Shown here in pieces: positions 43,764 through 54,021 of a DNA stretch of 64,000 nt. The stretch spans positions 744,001 through 808,000 of the forward strand of contig NZ_FMCQ01000002.1 of NCBI RefSeq assembly GCF_900091605.1. The letters run 5' to 3'. The notes under the pieces are model-generated. The model was not told where the DNA came from. It ran no database searches and was given only the letters and a program-made list of their open reading frames with translations. The stretch is from Micromonospora tulbaghiae (GTDB lineage Bacteria; Actinomycetota; Actinomycetes; Mycobacteriales; Micromonosporaceae). The stretch's first letter is position 1. Each line of letters begins with the position of its first letter. The translations under genes were made by a program, and so were the position numbers.

Positions 43764-44384
43764 GTGGCGAGGTACTACGACCTGCATCCGGACAACCCCC
43801 AGCCCCGAGTGATCCGGCAGGTGGTGGACCTGCTGCGCGCCGACGGGGTGATCGCCTACCCGACCGACTCCTGCTACGCGCTCGGCTGCCGGATCGGCAA
43901 CCGCGACGGCGTGGAGCGGATCCGGGAGATCCGGCGGCTCGACGACCGGCACCCGTTCACGCTGATGTGCGCCGACTTCGCCCAGCTCGGCCAGTTCGTC
44001 AAGCTCAGCAACGCGGTCTTCCGGCAGGTGAAGTCCGTCATCCCGGGCAGCTACACGTTCCTGCTGCCGGCCACCGCCGAGGTGCCCCGCCGGTTGCAGG
44101 ACCCGCGCCGGCGGGTGGTCGGGGCACGCGTGCCCCGGCACACGGTGACCCAGGCGCTGCTCGCCGAACTCGGCGAGCCGCTGCTGACCAGCACGCTGCT
44201 GCTGCCCGGCGAGGACGAGCCGATGACCCAGGGCTGGGAGATCAAGGAACGGCTCGACCATCTCGTCGACGCCGTGGTCGACGCCGGGGACTGCGGGCTG
44301 GAGCCCACCACAGTGGTCGACCTGTCCGGCCCCGAGCCGGAGATCCTGCGCCGCGGGGCCGGAGACCCGTCCCGCTTCGAGTAA
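43764..44384 (+). CDS. Sua5/YciO/YrdC-family protein (threonylcarbamoyl-AMP synthase fold)
   Basis: A 206-residue protein of the family that forms threonylcarbamoyl-AMP for tRNA t6A. It opens DLLRADGVIAYPTDSCYALG and IREIRRLDDRHPFTLMCADF, in which the nucleotide-binding K-x-R...K pattern is partly changed, and has GSYTFLLPATAEVPRRLQDP and GARVPRHTVTQALLAELGEP. The S-x-N-x-S-G motif of true Sua5/YrdC is replaced by LTSTLLLPGEDEP, so it fits the YciO branch, whose role in t6A is weaker. The GTG start is set by TAGGCT (43751-43756) 7 nt upstream. Confidence 0.88.
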   Translation: MARYYDLHPDNPQPRVIRQVVDLLRADGVIAYPTDSCYALGCRIGNRDGVERIREIRRLDDRHPFTLMCADFAQLGQFVKLSNAVFRQVKSVIPGSYTFLLPATAEVPRRLQDPRRRVVGARVPRHTVTQALLAELGEPLLTSTLLLPGEDEPMTQGWEIKERLDHLVDAVVDAGDCGLEPTTVVDLSGPEPEILRRGAGDPSRFE

Positions 44385-44459
44385 CGATCACCCAATCCGC
44401 CCCGCCCGGCCGCCGCCGTAGGGCACGGTAGGACCGGCGGACGGTGACGGGGGTACGGC

Positions 44460-46034
44460 GTGGAAGCACTCGTGCTGATCACCGTGCTGGGCGCCACGGT
44501 GCTCGTCGGCACCACGATCGGCGGCCGCTACAGCGTCGCGCCGCCGGTCCTGCTGATCGCCATGGGCGCGCTGATCGGCCTGCTGCCGCCGTTCGACAAC
44601 CTGATCCTCGAACCCGAGGTCGTGCTGGTGCTGTTCCTCCCGGCGATCCTCTACCGGGAGAGCCTGGTCATCAGCCTCCGCGAGATCCGGGCCAACCTCA
44701 CGGTGATCGTCGGGCTCGCCGTCGTGCTGGTGATCGTCACGATGGTCGCCGTCGCGTACACCGCGCAGGCCCTCGGCGTGCAGCCGGCCGCCGCGTGGGT
44801 GCTCGGCGCGGTCCTGGCCCCGACCGACGCCGCGGCCGTGGCCGGCCTGGCCAAGCGGATGCCGCGCGGCATCCTCACCACGCTGCGCGCGGAGAGCCTG
44901 GTCAACGACGGTACGGCGCTCGTGCTGTTCGCCGTGGCGGCCGGCGTGGTCGCGGGCGGGACGGTGCCGAACGCGCTGACGCTCACCGGCGAGTTCGTCG
45001 GCAAGTCGCTCGGCGGGGTGGCCGCCGGCCTGCTCGTCGGCGCGGTCGTGGTGCTGATCCGCAAGCACGTCGACGACCCGATGCGCGAGGGCGGGCTGAG
45101 CATCCTCACCCCGTTCGTCGCGTTCCTGCTCGCCGACGCGGTGCACGCCAGCGGCGTGCTCGCGGTGGTCGTGTCCGGGCTGCTGCTGTCCTACGCCGCG
45201 CCCCGGGTCATCCGGGCCCGTTCCCGGGTCACCGCGTTCGCGTTCTGGGACCTGTCCACATTCATGGTCAACGGTGGTCTCTTCGTGCTGCTCGGCACGC
45301 AGGTGCCGCGTTCGCTGCGCAGCATCACCAGCCACTCGCCGGCCGCGTCGCTCGGCATCGCGGCGCTCGTGGCGTTGGTCGTGGTGGTGATCCGGCTGGC
45401 CTGGGTGCACCTGTCGATCTCGGTGCTGCAACGCGTGGACCGGCGCGAGTCGAGCCGGTCGCGGCACTTCGACGGCCGGATGCGTACCGCGGTGGGCTGG
45501 GCCGGGTTCCGCGGCGCCGTCTCGCTCGCCGCCGCGCTCGCCGTGCCGGTCGCCATGCACGACGGGAGCACGGTGCGCGAGCGCGACCTGATCATCTTCG
45601 TGACCGTCGTGGTGATCGTGCTGATCATGCTGGTGCAGGGCACCACGCTGCCGGCTGTCGTGAGCTGGGCGGGCCTGGTGGGCGACCGGGAACGCGACGA
45701 CGAGGTGCGCTGGGCCCGGATCCGGGCCACCGAGGCCGCCCTGGAGGCGCTGCCCCGGGCCGCCAGCGACGTGGGCGCCACGCAGGACACGGTGGACCGG
45801 CTGCGCGCCGACTACGAGGATCATCTGGCCGACGCCCGCGACCCGGGCGGTGAGGACGCGGAGGGGGAGCGGGAGATGGCCCGGCGGCTGCGGTTGCGGG
45901 TGCTCGACCACAAGCGGCAGGAGATCACCCGGCTGCGCAACACCAGACAGATCGACGACGTGGTGCTGCGGCAGCTCCAGGCGGCCATCGACATCGAGGA
46001 GATCCGGCTGCTCGGGCCGGAGATGGAGGACTGA
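44460..46034 (+). CDS. CPA1-family Na+/H+ antiporter
   Basis: A 524-residue monovalent cation/proton antiporter with about 12 membrane helices in the first 410 residues. The key ion-binding motif APTDAAAVAGLAKRMPRG (about residues 120-137) and RAESLVNDGTALVLFAVAAG (about 144-163; N-D pair) are intact, as is GWAGFRGAVSLAAALAVP. The C-terminal 110 residues form a soluble coiled-coil-rich tail (DTVDRLRADYEDHLADARDP, EIRLLGPEMED), probably regulatory. It keeps pH and Na+ balance at the membrane. The start is GTG; a strong terminator follows. Confidence 0.93.
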   Translation: MEALVLITVLGATVLVGTTIGGRYSVAPPVLLIAMGALIGLLPPFDNLILEPEVVLVLFLPAILYRESLVISLREIRANLTVIVGLAVVLVIVTMVAVAYTAQALGVQPAAAWVLGAVLAPTDAAAVAGLAKRMPRGILTTLRAESLVNDGTALVLFAVAAGVVAGGTVPNALTLTGEFVGKSLGGVAAGLLVGAVVVLIRKHVDDPMREGGLSILTPFVAFLLADAVHASGVLAVVVSGLLLSYAAPRVIRARSRVTAFAFWDLSTFMVNGGLFVLLGTQVPRSLRSITSHSPAASLGIAALVALVVVVIRLAWVHLSISVLQRVDRRESSRSRHFDGRMRTAVGWAGFRGAVSLAAALAVPVAMHDGSTVRERDLIIFVTVVVIVLIMLVQGTTLPAVVSWAGLVGDRERDDEVRWARIRATEAALEALPRAASDVGATQDTVDRLRADYEDHLADARDPGGEDAEGEREMARRLRLRVLDHKRQEITRLRNTRQIDDVVLRQLQAAIDIEEIRLLGPEMED

Positions 46035-46039
46035 GCCGG

Positions 46040-46070
46040 GCCGGCCGCCACCGGACGGGTGGCGGCCGGC
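46040..46070. terminator. bidirectional terminator antiporter / SMP-30-like gene
   Basis: A perfect 13-bp stem GCCGGCCGCCACC / GGTGGCGGCCGGC with a 5-nt loop, 5 bp after both stop codons of convergent genes. Confidence 0.88.
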
Positions 46071-46075
46071 GTGGC

Positions 46076-47008
46076 TCAGCGCGCGTCGACAGCGACCACC
46101 GTGTACGGGGTGGTCGGCGTCGGCGGGGTGGTGAACCGGCCGTTCGGCAGGTAGAGCCGGCCGAGCGCGGCGGCCACGGTGGTCGGCACGTCGAAGCCCG
46201 GGTCGGTGATGACGCCGCGCGCGACGCCGGCCGTGCCGGAGCGGTTCAGGTCGACCACGGCGACCTGGTTGAGGAAATTCTGCACCACGTACAGCGTGCG
46301 GCCGAGCAGCAGCAGGCCGTCACCGTTGAGGAACGTCGCGCCCGGCACGTCGACGGCGGTGGTGACGCCGGTGGCCGGGTCCACCCGGAACAGCGTGCCG
46401 GTGTTCGACTGCACGACGATCAGCGCCCGCCCGTCCGGGGTGGGCACGATCCCGTTGAGGTTGACGCCGGTGCCGGTCTGCTGGAAGTCGCCGGTCAGCG
46501 GCAGCGTGGTGAAGCCGCCGGCGGGCGGCAGCTTGCCGCCGCGTCCCAGCGGCAGGCGGTAGAGCACCGGCCGGTTCGAGTCGGTGAACCAGGCGGCGTC
46601 GCGGGTGAGCGTCACGTCGTTGACGAACGTCGGCGCGTCGGCGAACCGGTAGCTGGCGAGCACGGCACCGGTGCGGGTGTCGATGACCCGGGCGTCACCG
46701 GCGGTGCCGCCGGCCACGAAGAGCCGGCCCCGCGGGTCGATCTTCAGACCGAGTGAGGGGGTGCCGGTGGCGGGGCTGACCTGCTTGCCCGCTCCGGTGA
46801 TCAGGTCGGCGCGGTAGATCTCGCCGGTGGCCCGCGACCCGAACCAGGCGTACCGGCCGGCGGCGGCGACGCCCTCCGGCTGGAAGCCGTCCGGCAGCGC
46901 GATGACGCTCGGGCGGCGGTCGTGGGCGGTGGCGGGGGCCGGGGCGGCGGTGGTGACGAGGGCGGCGGTCAGGGCGACGCCGAGGGCGGTCCTGATGCGT
47001 CGGTTCAC
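46076..47008 (-). CDS. secreted SMP-30/gluconolactonase-like beta-propeller
   Basis: A 310-residue secreted protein with a signal peptide (RTALGVALTAALVTTAAPAP, cleavage near ATAHD) and a six-bladed propeller pattern of about 45-residue repeats: EGVAAAGRYAWFGSRATGEI, FVNDVTLTRDAAWFTDSNRP, LNGIVPTPDGRALIVVQSNT, LNGDGLLLLGRTLYVVQNFL. The N-D and N-G turns resemble the metal-site loops of SMP-30/gluconolactonases and paraoxonase-like lactonases. Extracellular lactonase or sugar-binding activity is possible; the substrate is unknown. It lies upstream of, and on the same strand as, nothing closely spaced, so it is monocistronic. Confidence 0.83.
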   Translation of the reverse strand: MNRRIRTALGVALTAALVTTAAPAPATAHDRRPSVIALPDGFQPEGVAAAGRYAWFGSRATGEIYRADLITGAGKQVSPATGTPSLGLKIDPRGRLFVAGGTAGDARVIDTRTGAVLASYRFADAPTFVNDVTLTRDAAWFTDSNRPVLYRLPLGRGGKLPPAGGFTTLPLTGDFQQTGTGVNLNGIVPTPDGRALIVVQSNTGTLFRVDPATGVTTAVDVPGATFLNGDGLLLLGRTLYVVQNFLNQVAVVDLNRSGTAGVARGVITDPGFDVPTTVAAALGRLYLPNGRFTTPPTPTTPYTVVAVDAR

Positions 47009-47081
47009 TGTGGTCCTTCCGGCGAAACGGTGGAACAGGACCTACCCCACTGTACGGTCGCGGGCCGGTGCCCGCCGGGGA

Positions 47082-47116
47082 CGCGACCCGGCACGGTGGC
47101 CCCGTGCCGGGTCGCG
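47082..47116 (-). terminator. terminator of the GH10 xylanase gene
   Basis: A perfect 15-bp stem CGCGACCCGGCACGG / CCGTGCCGGGTCGCG with a 5-nt loop, 7 bp after the xylanase stop on the minus strand. Confidence 0.9.
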
Positions 47117-47123
47117 CCGACGG

Positions 47124-48953
<1,830 letters not shown>

Positions 48954-49799
48954 ATGCGCCGACCCGCGCTCGTCGTACTCGTCCTCGCCGCCCTGCTCGC
49001 CGGCACCCCGGCGGTCGCCCGGGCCGGCGCCGCCGCACCGCCGCCCGACCCCGCCGCGCTCGCCGGGCTCCGCACGCCCGGCATCGCCTGGGGGCACGAC
49101 CCGTTCACCGGCCGGCTCACGGTCACCGCCGACGACACGGTACGCGGGCGCGAGCTGGCCGCGTTGCGGCGCACCGCCGACCGGGGCGGCGCGGTGCTGC
49201 GCCACGAACCCGGGCGGCTGCGCACACTCATCGCCGGCGGCCAGGCGATCTACGGCGGCGGTGGGCGCTGCTCCCTGGGCGCGAACGTGCGCAGCGGCAC
49301 CACCTGGTACTTCGTGACCGCCGGGCACTGCACGCGCCTCGCCGCCACCTGGTACGCCGACAGCGCCCGCACCACCGTGCTGGGCAGCCGGACCGGCAGC
49401 AGCTTCCCCGGCAACGACTACGGCGTGGTCCGCTACACCGGCGCCGTCGCCCATCCGAGCGCGGTCCACACCTACCCCGGGCAGGTCACCGTCACCGCCG
49501 CCGGCAGCGCGTACGTCGGACAGGCGGTCTGCCGCAGCGGCGCCACCACGGGCGTGCGGTGCGGCACCGTCACCGGGCTGAACGCGACTGTCAACTACGC
49601 CGAGGGCAGCGTCACCGGACTCGTCCGCACGAACATCTGCGCCGAGCCGGGCGACAGCGGCGGCCCGCTCTACGTGGCCGCGACCGGCACCGTCATCGGC
49701 GTCCTCTCCGGCGGCAGCGGCAACTGCACGACCGGCGGAACCAGCTACTACCAGCCGATCCTGGAGATCCTCGCCGCGTACGGCCTGACCATCCCCTGA
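48954..49799 (+). CDS. secreted S1-family (streptogrisin-type) serine protease
   Basis: A 281-residue preproprotease. The signal peptide ([20 protein letters not shown]) is followed by a propeptide of about 70 residues and the mature chymotrypsin-fold domain beginning near [17 protein letters not shown]. The catalytic triad is visible: His125 in FVTAGHC, Asp155 in GNDYGVV and Ser235 in GDSGGP. Disulfide-forming Cys pairs match streptogrisins. The pro-part ([20 protein letters not shown]) is shorter than in alpha-lytic protease. It digests external protein. It is divergent from the xylanase gene. Confidence 0.94.
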   Translation: MRRPALVVLVLAALLAGTPAVARAGAAAPPPDPAALAGLRTPGIAWGHDPFTGRLTVTADDTVRGRELAALRRTADRGGAVLRHEPGRLRTLIAGGQAIYGGGGRCSLGANVRSGTTWYFVTAGHCTRLAATWYADSARTTVLGSRTGSSFPGNDYGVVRYTGAVAHPSAVHTYPGQVTVTAAGSAYVGQAVCRSGATTGVRCGTVTGLNATVNYAEGSVTGLVRTNICAEPGDSGGPLYVAATGTVIGVLSGGSGNCTTGGTSYYQPILEILAAYGLTIP

Positions 49800-49809
49800 C
49801 CGGCGGTGC

Positions 49810-49838
49810 GGCCGGGGCGCGTCACGCGCGCCCCGGCC
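49810..49838. terminator. bidirectional terminator S1 protease / small secreted protein
   Basis: A perfect 12-bp stem GGCCGGGGCGCG / CGCGCCCCGGCC with a 5-nt loop between convergent genes. Confidence 0.88.
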
Positions 49839-49843
49839 GGTGG

Positions 49844-50203
49844 TCAGCCCGCGCAGTTGTTGTTGCGCACCGGCCGGGTCAGCCGCTCCTGGTCCCCGAA
49901 CGCCGCGTAAACCCGCAGGTAGCACGGCAGGTCCACGTCGCCGTAGTAGCTGACGACCTGGTCGTCGTAGTGCGTGGTGCCGCTGTCGGTCACCTGCCAC
50001 GTGCCGCCGTCACCGGACTGGATCTCCCAGTAGACGTCGCCCGAGCAGCCGTCCAGGCCGCGCGACCAGGCGATCAGGTTCGCCCCGTTGTAGATCTCCG
50101 ACTGCACCAGGGTGCAGGCCGCGGCCTGGGCCGGTGTCGCGACCGCGAGCAGGCCCGCGGCAGTCATCGCCCCGGCGCCGAGCGCCGCCATCAGCTTGCG
50201 CAT
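49844..50203 (-). CDS. small secreted protein with four cysteines
   Basis: A 119-residue protein with a clear signal peptide (RKLMAALGAGAMTAAGLLAV, cleavage after AQAAA) and a mature part of about 90 residues rich in Tyr, Trp, Gly and Asp, with four Cys (ACTLV, DGCSG, LPCYL, NNCAG) that could form two disulfides. The alternating pattern (LIAWSRGLDGCSGDVYWEIQ, YLRVYAAFGD) suggests a small beta-sandwich. I do not recognise the family. GGAGG precedes the ATG at a good distance. Confidence 0.75.
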   Translation of the reverse strand: MRKLMAALGAGAMTAAGLLAVATPAQAAACTLVQSEIYNGANLIAWSRGLDGCSGDVYWEIQSGDGGTWQVTDSGTTHYDDQVVSYYGDVDLPCYLRVYAAFGDQERLTRPVRNNNCAG

Positions 50204-50300
50204 GCTTCAGCTCCTCCACGGTGGATGGTGGATCTTTCCGCCGAGGGTAGCGAAAGGTGAAAACAAGCTTCAATGCCTGAGCGATAAACGTGGGAAATCT

Positions 50301-50639
50301 TCAGCTCGCGGCGTCGCCGGGCACGGCCATCTCGCCCAGGCGCGACCAGTCCTGCTCCGGCACCGTCACGTTGACGATCCTGGGCGTCTCGGCCAGATGC
50401 GGCGGCAGCGTGCGCTGGGCGGTCCGGAAGTGCTCCGACTGCACGTGCGCCGCGCCCGCCTCGTCGTCGCGGAACGCTTCGACCAGCACGTACTCGGTCG
50501 GGTCGTCCAGGCTGCGGGACCAGTCGAACCACAGGCAGCCGGGCTCGGCTCGGGTCGCGGCGGTGAAGTCGGCGGCGATCTGCGGCCAGTTGTCGGCGTC
50601 CTCCGCACGGACCCGGAACTTCGCGGTAATGAAGATCAT
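50301..50639 (-). CDS. antibiotic-biosynthesis-monooxygenase (ABM) domain protein
   Basis: A 112-residue dimeric alpha-beta-barrel protein of the ABM/YgiN family: IFITAKFRVRAEDADNWPQI, EPGCLWFDWSRSLDDPTEYV and HVQSEHFRTAQRTLPPHLAE (the His near the pocket). Members are cofactor-free quinol monooxygenases or heme-degrading enzymes, and many are uncharacterised. TAGCCT (50651-50646) ends 6 nt before the ATG, so the message is leaderless. Confidence 0.88.
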   Translation of the reverse strand: MIFITAKFRVRAEDADNWPQIAADFTAATRAEPGCLWFDWSRSLDDPTEYVLVEAFRDDEAGAAHVQSEHFRTAQRTLPPHLAETPRIVNVTVPEQDWSRLGEMAVPGDAAS

Positions 50640-50678
50640 GGGATCAGGCTACCCAGGCCGGATGGCCGCCGTGCGGCA

Positions 50679-51641
50679 TCAGCTCTTGGCGGCCGGGCCG
50701 AGCAGTTCGGCGGCCCGCCGGTCGGCGAACGCGGTGACCGCCTGCTGCCCGGCGCCGAACACGATCGCCAGGCCGAGCAGCGCGGCCGTGCTGCTCACGC
50801 TGGTCTCCACCAGGCCGCCGATGACCAGCATGATGCCGACCACCGCGACCAGCGGACCGATGGCGAGCTTCAGCAGCCCCTGCTGGAACGGCAGCTTGTA
50901 GGGCAGCCCGCCGGACCGTGAGGTGATCATCGAGGGCAGCGCGCTGAGGAACGCCCCGAGCGCACCGGCGATCAGCACGAAGAACAGCAGCCGCCAGGCC
51001 GGCACGGCACCGGCGTCGGTCGGCGCCTCCAGCAGCCGTACGTCGTGGCTGCGCCACTGCACCAGCACCACCAGGACCTCCGCCACCAGCGCGAACACCG
51101 ACAGCCCCAGCATCCGGTTGCGTAGCCGGCGCGCCGACTCGTGGAACTCGTCGGACGCGGAGTGGTAGCGCAGCAGCAGTGCCTGCACCCGGGCGCGCAG
51201 CAGCGCGTCGGACGGGGTGCCGGCCGACGGGTCGAGATCGGTGAGCACTTTGTCGTCGGCCGGCAGCACCTGCGCCGCCGCGCTCCGGTACGCCGGCAGC
51301 AGCCCGGTCAGCTCGTCCGGGCTGCGCAGCGCCACCATCCCCCGCTCCACCGAGTGGATCGTCTGCCACGCGTACTCCAGGTTGCCGCCGCGCAGCCACT
51401 CGATGACGCCGCTGCGCCCGAGCACCGCCTCCACCCCGGACAGCTGCGCGCGCAGTGCCGCGGCCTGTTCGAGGTCGCGCGTGGCCAGCACCGCGAGCTG
51501 CTGATACAGGTCGTCGAGCTTGGTGCGGACGCGGACCTGCCACACCGCGCGGGGAACCGACGTGGCGGGCGGGACCGGCAGGCCCTCCGGTGCGTTCCGG
51601 GGCCCGGGTAAGGCCTCGGGCTGGGTCTCCTGCTCGATCAT
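50679..51641 (-). CDS. membrane protein of unknown function with helical N-terminal domain
   Basis: A 320-residue protein I cannot assign. The first 160 residues are soluble and helix-rich (VWQVRVRTKLDDLYQQLAVL, RDLEQAAALRAQLSGVEAVL, a possible coiled coil), then four membrane helices follow: RNRMLGLSVFALVAEVLVVL, WRLLFFVLIAGALGAFLSAL, LKLAIGPLVAVVGIMLVIGG and STAALLGLAIVFGAGQQAVT. The C-terminal pattern resembles actinobacterial stress-related membrane proteins of unknown role. It lies between the ABM gene (39 bp downstream) and a divergent DUF1330 gene. Confidence 0.75.
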   Translation of the reverse strand: MIEQETQPEALPGPRNAPEGLPVPPATSVPRAVWQVRVRTKLDDLYQQLAVLATRDLEQAAALRAQLSGVEAVLGRSGVIEWLRGGNLEYAWQTIHSVERGMVALRSPDELTGLLPAYRSAAAQVLPADDKVLTDLDPSAGTPSDALLRARVQALLLRYHSASDEFHESARRLRNRMLGLSVFALVAEVLVVLVQWRSHDVRLLEAPTDAGAVPAWRLLFFVLIAGALGAFLSALPSMITSRSGGLPYKLPFQQGLLKLAIGPLVAVVGIMLVIGGLVETSVSSTAALLGLAIVFGAGQQAVTAFADRRAAELLGPAAKS

Positions 51642-51806
51642 GGCGCCCCACCTCTTTTCCCCCCGCCGCGCGGACCTGCTATCACTATTCCCAGGTCAGG
51701 GCCATGATGGCTAGCGCACACCGGACAGTTGACACGGCTCGCGAAGGCGCGGGATCCGGCCCGACGGACGAGGCCGGAGCGCTCGGGCGGTCGGTAGCCT
51801 GAGCCG

Positions 51807-52112
51807 GTGACCGTCTACGCCCTCGCACAGATCACCATCCACGACCGGGCGCGCTACGACAGGTATGCCGCCGCCTTCCCGCCGGTGCTGGCCCGCTACG
51901 GCGGAAAGCTGCTCGCCGCCGACACCGCCCCCCGCGTGGTCGAGGGCGACTGGCCGCACCAGAAGGCGGTACTGCTGTCGTTCGACAACCGCGAGGACTT
52001 CGAGCGCTGGTCCACCTCGCCGGAGTACCGGGAGATCTCCCGGGACCGGGAGGCGGCCACCGAGGGCGTGGTCCTGCTGCTCGACGGGATCGGCCACGCC
52101 TGGCCGGCCTGA
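51807..52112 (+). CDS. DUF1330-family protein
   Basis: A 101-residue alpha-beta-barrel protein of the DUF1330 family: YALAQITIHDRARYDRYAAA, GGKLLAADTAPRVVEGDWPH and LLSFDNREDFERWSTSPEYR. The function of this family is unknown; it is related to dimeric ABM-like folds. The GTG start is set by TAGCCT (51795-51800) ending 6 nt before it. The next gene converges with a gap of only 4 bp. Confidence 0.87.
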   Translation: MTVYALAQITIHDRARYDRYAAAFPPVLARYGGKLLAADTAPRVVEGDWPHQKAVLLSFDNREDFERWSTSPEYREISRDREAATEGVVLLLDGIGHAWPA

Positions 52113-52116
52113 GCCG

Positions 52117-52860
52117 TCAGAGCCGGTGGCGCACCCACACGTTGGGCTCGACGTACGCGGCGTGGTCGTGGTCGACGTCGACGAGCACCGGCGTCAGCGC
52201 GCCCGGCACGCGTACCGGGCCGGAGGTGTCGAACGGCAACCCGGTCCAGCGCCGCCAGTCGGCGAGCGTGCCGGTCACCGTCATCGACCGGGGCGCGATC
52301 CGCTCGATCACCCCGCCCGCGCGGACGTGCACCCGCAGCCACGGGTCGGCCGGCAGCCCGTCCGGGCCGCGCCGGGCCACGTACTCGGTCATCGGCACGT
52401 CCGGGACGGCGGCCTTGCCGTTCGGGCGCACCGGCGCCACCAGCGTGCCGAAGCCCGCCCGGGCCACCGCCGCGCGCATGGCCGCGAGCATCAGCCCGGA
52501 CACCCCGCCGCCGCGCCGGTCCGGGCGCACGCAGATCTCTAGCGCCGACACCAGGTTCGGAGTGGACCCGGTGAGCCGGCCCAGCGTGGCCCGCTGGATC
52601 ACCCGGTCCCAGCCGCCGTCGGGCAGCTCGTCCTCGGTCCAGCGCAGCGGCACCGCGTACCCCCGGGCCACGGCCCGGCCCGGCTCGGCCGGATCGACGG
52701 CCGCGAAGACGAACTCGGGGTACGTCTCGTGCGCGACGCCGTAGTAGAGCGCGCCCATCGGATCCCAGAGCATGAACGGCGGCCAGGCGCCGTCGAAGTC
52801 GGCGTCGAGCAGCGGCGCCAGGTCGGGCCGCTGCGCCAGGGTCACGATCTCCACTGTCAC
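52117..52860 (-). CDS. GNAT-like acetyltransferase
   Basis: A 247-residue protein with an extended GNAT domain: YPEFVFAAVDPAEPGRAVAR, ALEICVRPDRRGGGVSGLML (acetyl-CoA loop R-x-x-G-G-G-V-S, about residues 108-127) and VARAGFGTLVAPVRPNGKAA. The C-terminal part (DPWLRVHVRAGGVIERIAPR) is an extra lobe known in some actinobacterial members. The acceptor is unknown. The GTG at 52860 is preceded by TAGCCT (52873-52868) at 7 nt. It is divergent from the thioesterase gene, whose own TAGGCT box is 47 bp away. Confidence 0.85.
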   Translation of the reverse strand: MTVEIVTLAQRPDLAPLLDADFDGAWPPFMLWDPMGALYYGVAHETYPEFVFAAVDPAEPGRAVARGYAVPLRWTEDELPDGGWDRVIQRATLGRLTGSTPNLVSALEICVRPDRRGGGVSGLMLAAMRAAVARAGFGTLVAPVRPNGKAAVPDVPMTEYVARRGPDGLPADPWLRVHVRAGGVIERIAPRSMTVTGTLADWRRWTGLPFDTSGPVRVPGALTPVLVDVDHDHAAYVEPNVWVRHRL

Positions 52861-52931
52861 GCCGGGCAGGCTAGAGCCGCGCGGCCCGGACCGCACGCCG
52901 TTTTGTCCGCGCCGCTGGTTAGGCTGCCGGC

Positions 52932-53354
52932 ATGGCAGATCCGTTCCGGGTACGCGTCACAGTGCGCGGCTACGAACTCGACACGCAGGGGCACCTCAAC
53001 CAGGCGGTCTACCTCCAGTACGCCGAGCACGCCCGCTGGGAGTGCCTGCGCGCGTCCGGCATCGGCCAGGACCGGCTGCTCGCCGGCGGCGTCGGGCCGG
53101 TCGCGCTGGAGGTGACGGTGCGCTACCTGCGTGAGCTGCGCGGCGGCGACGAGGTCGACGTGACCTGCGAGTTCCACTGGGGCGAGGGCAAGACGTTCCG
53201 GATCGGCCAGGAGTTCACCCGCGCCGACGGCACCCCGGTCGCCTCGGTCAGCGGCGTCGGCGGCCTGCTCGACCTCACCGAGCGGCGGCTCGTGGCCGAC
53301 CCGCGCGAGCGGTTCCGGGCGCTGGCCACCGATCCCGTGCCGATGAGCCTGTGA
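52932..53354 (+). CDS. hotdog-fold acyl-CoA thioesterase (4HBT family)
   Basis: A 140-residue single hotdog domain: VRGYELDTQGHLNQAVYLQY (the D-x-x-G-H-x-N motif with catalytic Asp) then AEHARWECLRASGI, and VTVRYLRELRGGDEVDVTCE. It hydrolyses acyl-CoA or a 4-hydroxybenzoyl-CoA-type substrate in the cytosol. The start ATG coincides with predicted initiation (TAGGCT at 52920-52925, 6 nt). It converges with the response-regulator gene, 7 bp apart. Confidence 0.92.
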   Translation: MADPFRVRVTVRGYELDTQGHLNQAVYLQYAEHARWECLRASGIGQDRLLAGGVGPVALEVTVRYLRELRGGDEVDVTCEFHWGEGKTFRIGQEFTRADGTPVASVSGVGGLLDLTERRLVADPRERFRALATDPVPMSL

Positions 53355-53361
53355 CGCCCGG

Positions 53362-54021
53362 TCAGCCCGCCGCGCGCAGGTAGGCGAGCACGGCGAGCAC
53401 CCGCCGGTTGGTGTCCTCGTCCGGCGGCAGGCCGAGTTTGGCCAGGATGTTGCCCACGTGCTTGCCGACCGCCGCCTCGGTGACGTACAGCCGGCCCGCG
53501 ATGGCCGCGTTGGAGTGGCCCTCGGCGATCAAACCCAGCACCTCCCGCTCACGGGGGGACAGCGCGTCGAGCGGGTCGCGCGGACGCCGCAGCAGGTGCC
53601 GCACCACGTCCGGGTCGACGGCGGTGCCGCCGGCCACCACCCGGCGCAGCGTCGCGGCGAACTCCGCGACGTCGGCCACCCGGTCCTTGAGCAGGTAGCC
53701 GACCCGGTTGCCGTCGCCGCTGTCGAGCAGCGCGGCCGCGTACCCGCTCTGCACGTGCTGGCTGAGCACCACCACGGCGAGGTCCGGGCGTTCGGCGCGC
53801 AGCGTGACGGCCGCGCGCAGGCCGTCGTCGCGGTGCTGCGGCGGCATCCGGATGTCGGTCACCAGGAGGTCGGGCCGGTGCGTGCGGACCGCGTCGAGCA
53901 GCTCGGGGGCGGAGCCGACGGCGGCGTCCACCGCGAAGCCGAACCGGGTCAGCAGGCCTACCAGGCCCTCCCGGAGCAGCACCTCGTCCTCGGCCAGGAC
54001 GACCCGGGTCACGGACGGCAC
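53362..54021 (-). CDS. NarL/LuxR-family response regulator
   Basis: A 219-residue two-component response regulator: receiver domain (VVLAEDEVLLREGLVGLLTR; phospho-acceptor Asp56 in LLVTDIRMPP; VGYLLKDRV with the conserved Lys), then a LuxR-type HTH at about 150-210 (LSPREREVLGLIAEGHSNAA, AVGKHVGNILAKLGLP). It overlaps the kinase gene by 13 bp, so the two are translationally coupled and form one system. Confidence 0.95.
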   Translation of the reverse strand: MPSVTRVVLAEDEVLLREGLVGLLTRFGFAVDAAVGSAPELLDAVRTHRPDLLVTDIRMPPQHRDDGLRAAVTLRAERPDLAVVVLSQHVQSGYAAALLDSGDGNRVGYLLKDRVADVAEFAATLRRVVAGGTAVDPDVVRHLLRRPRDPLDALSPREREVLGLIAEGHSNAAIAGRLYVTEAAVGKHVGNILAKLGLPPDEDTNRRVLAVLAYLRAAG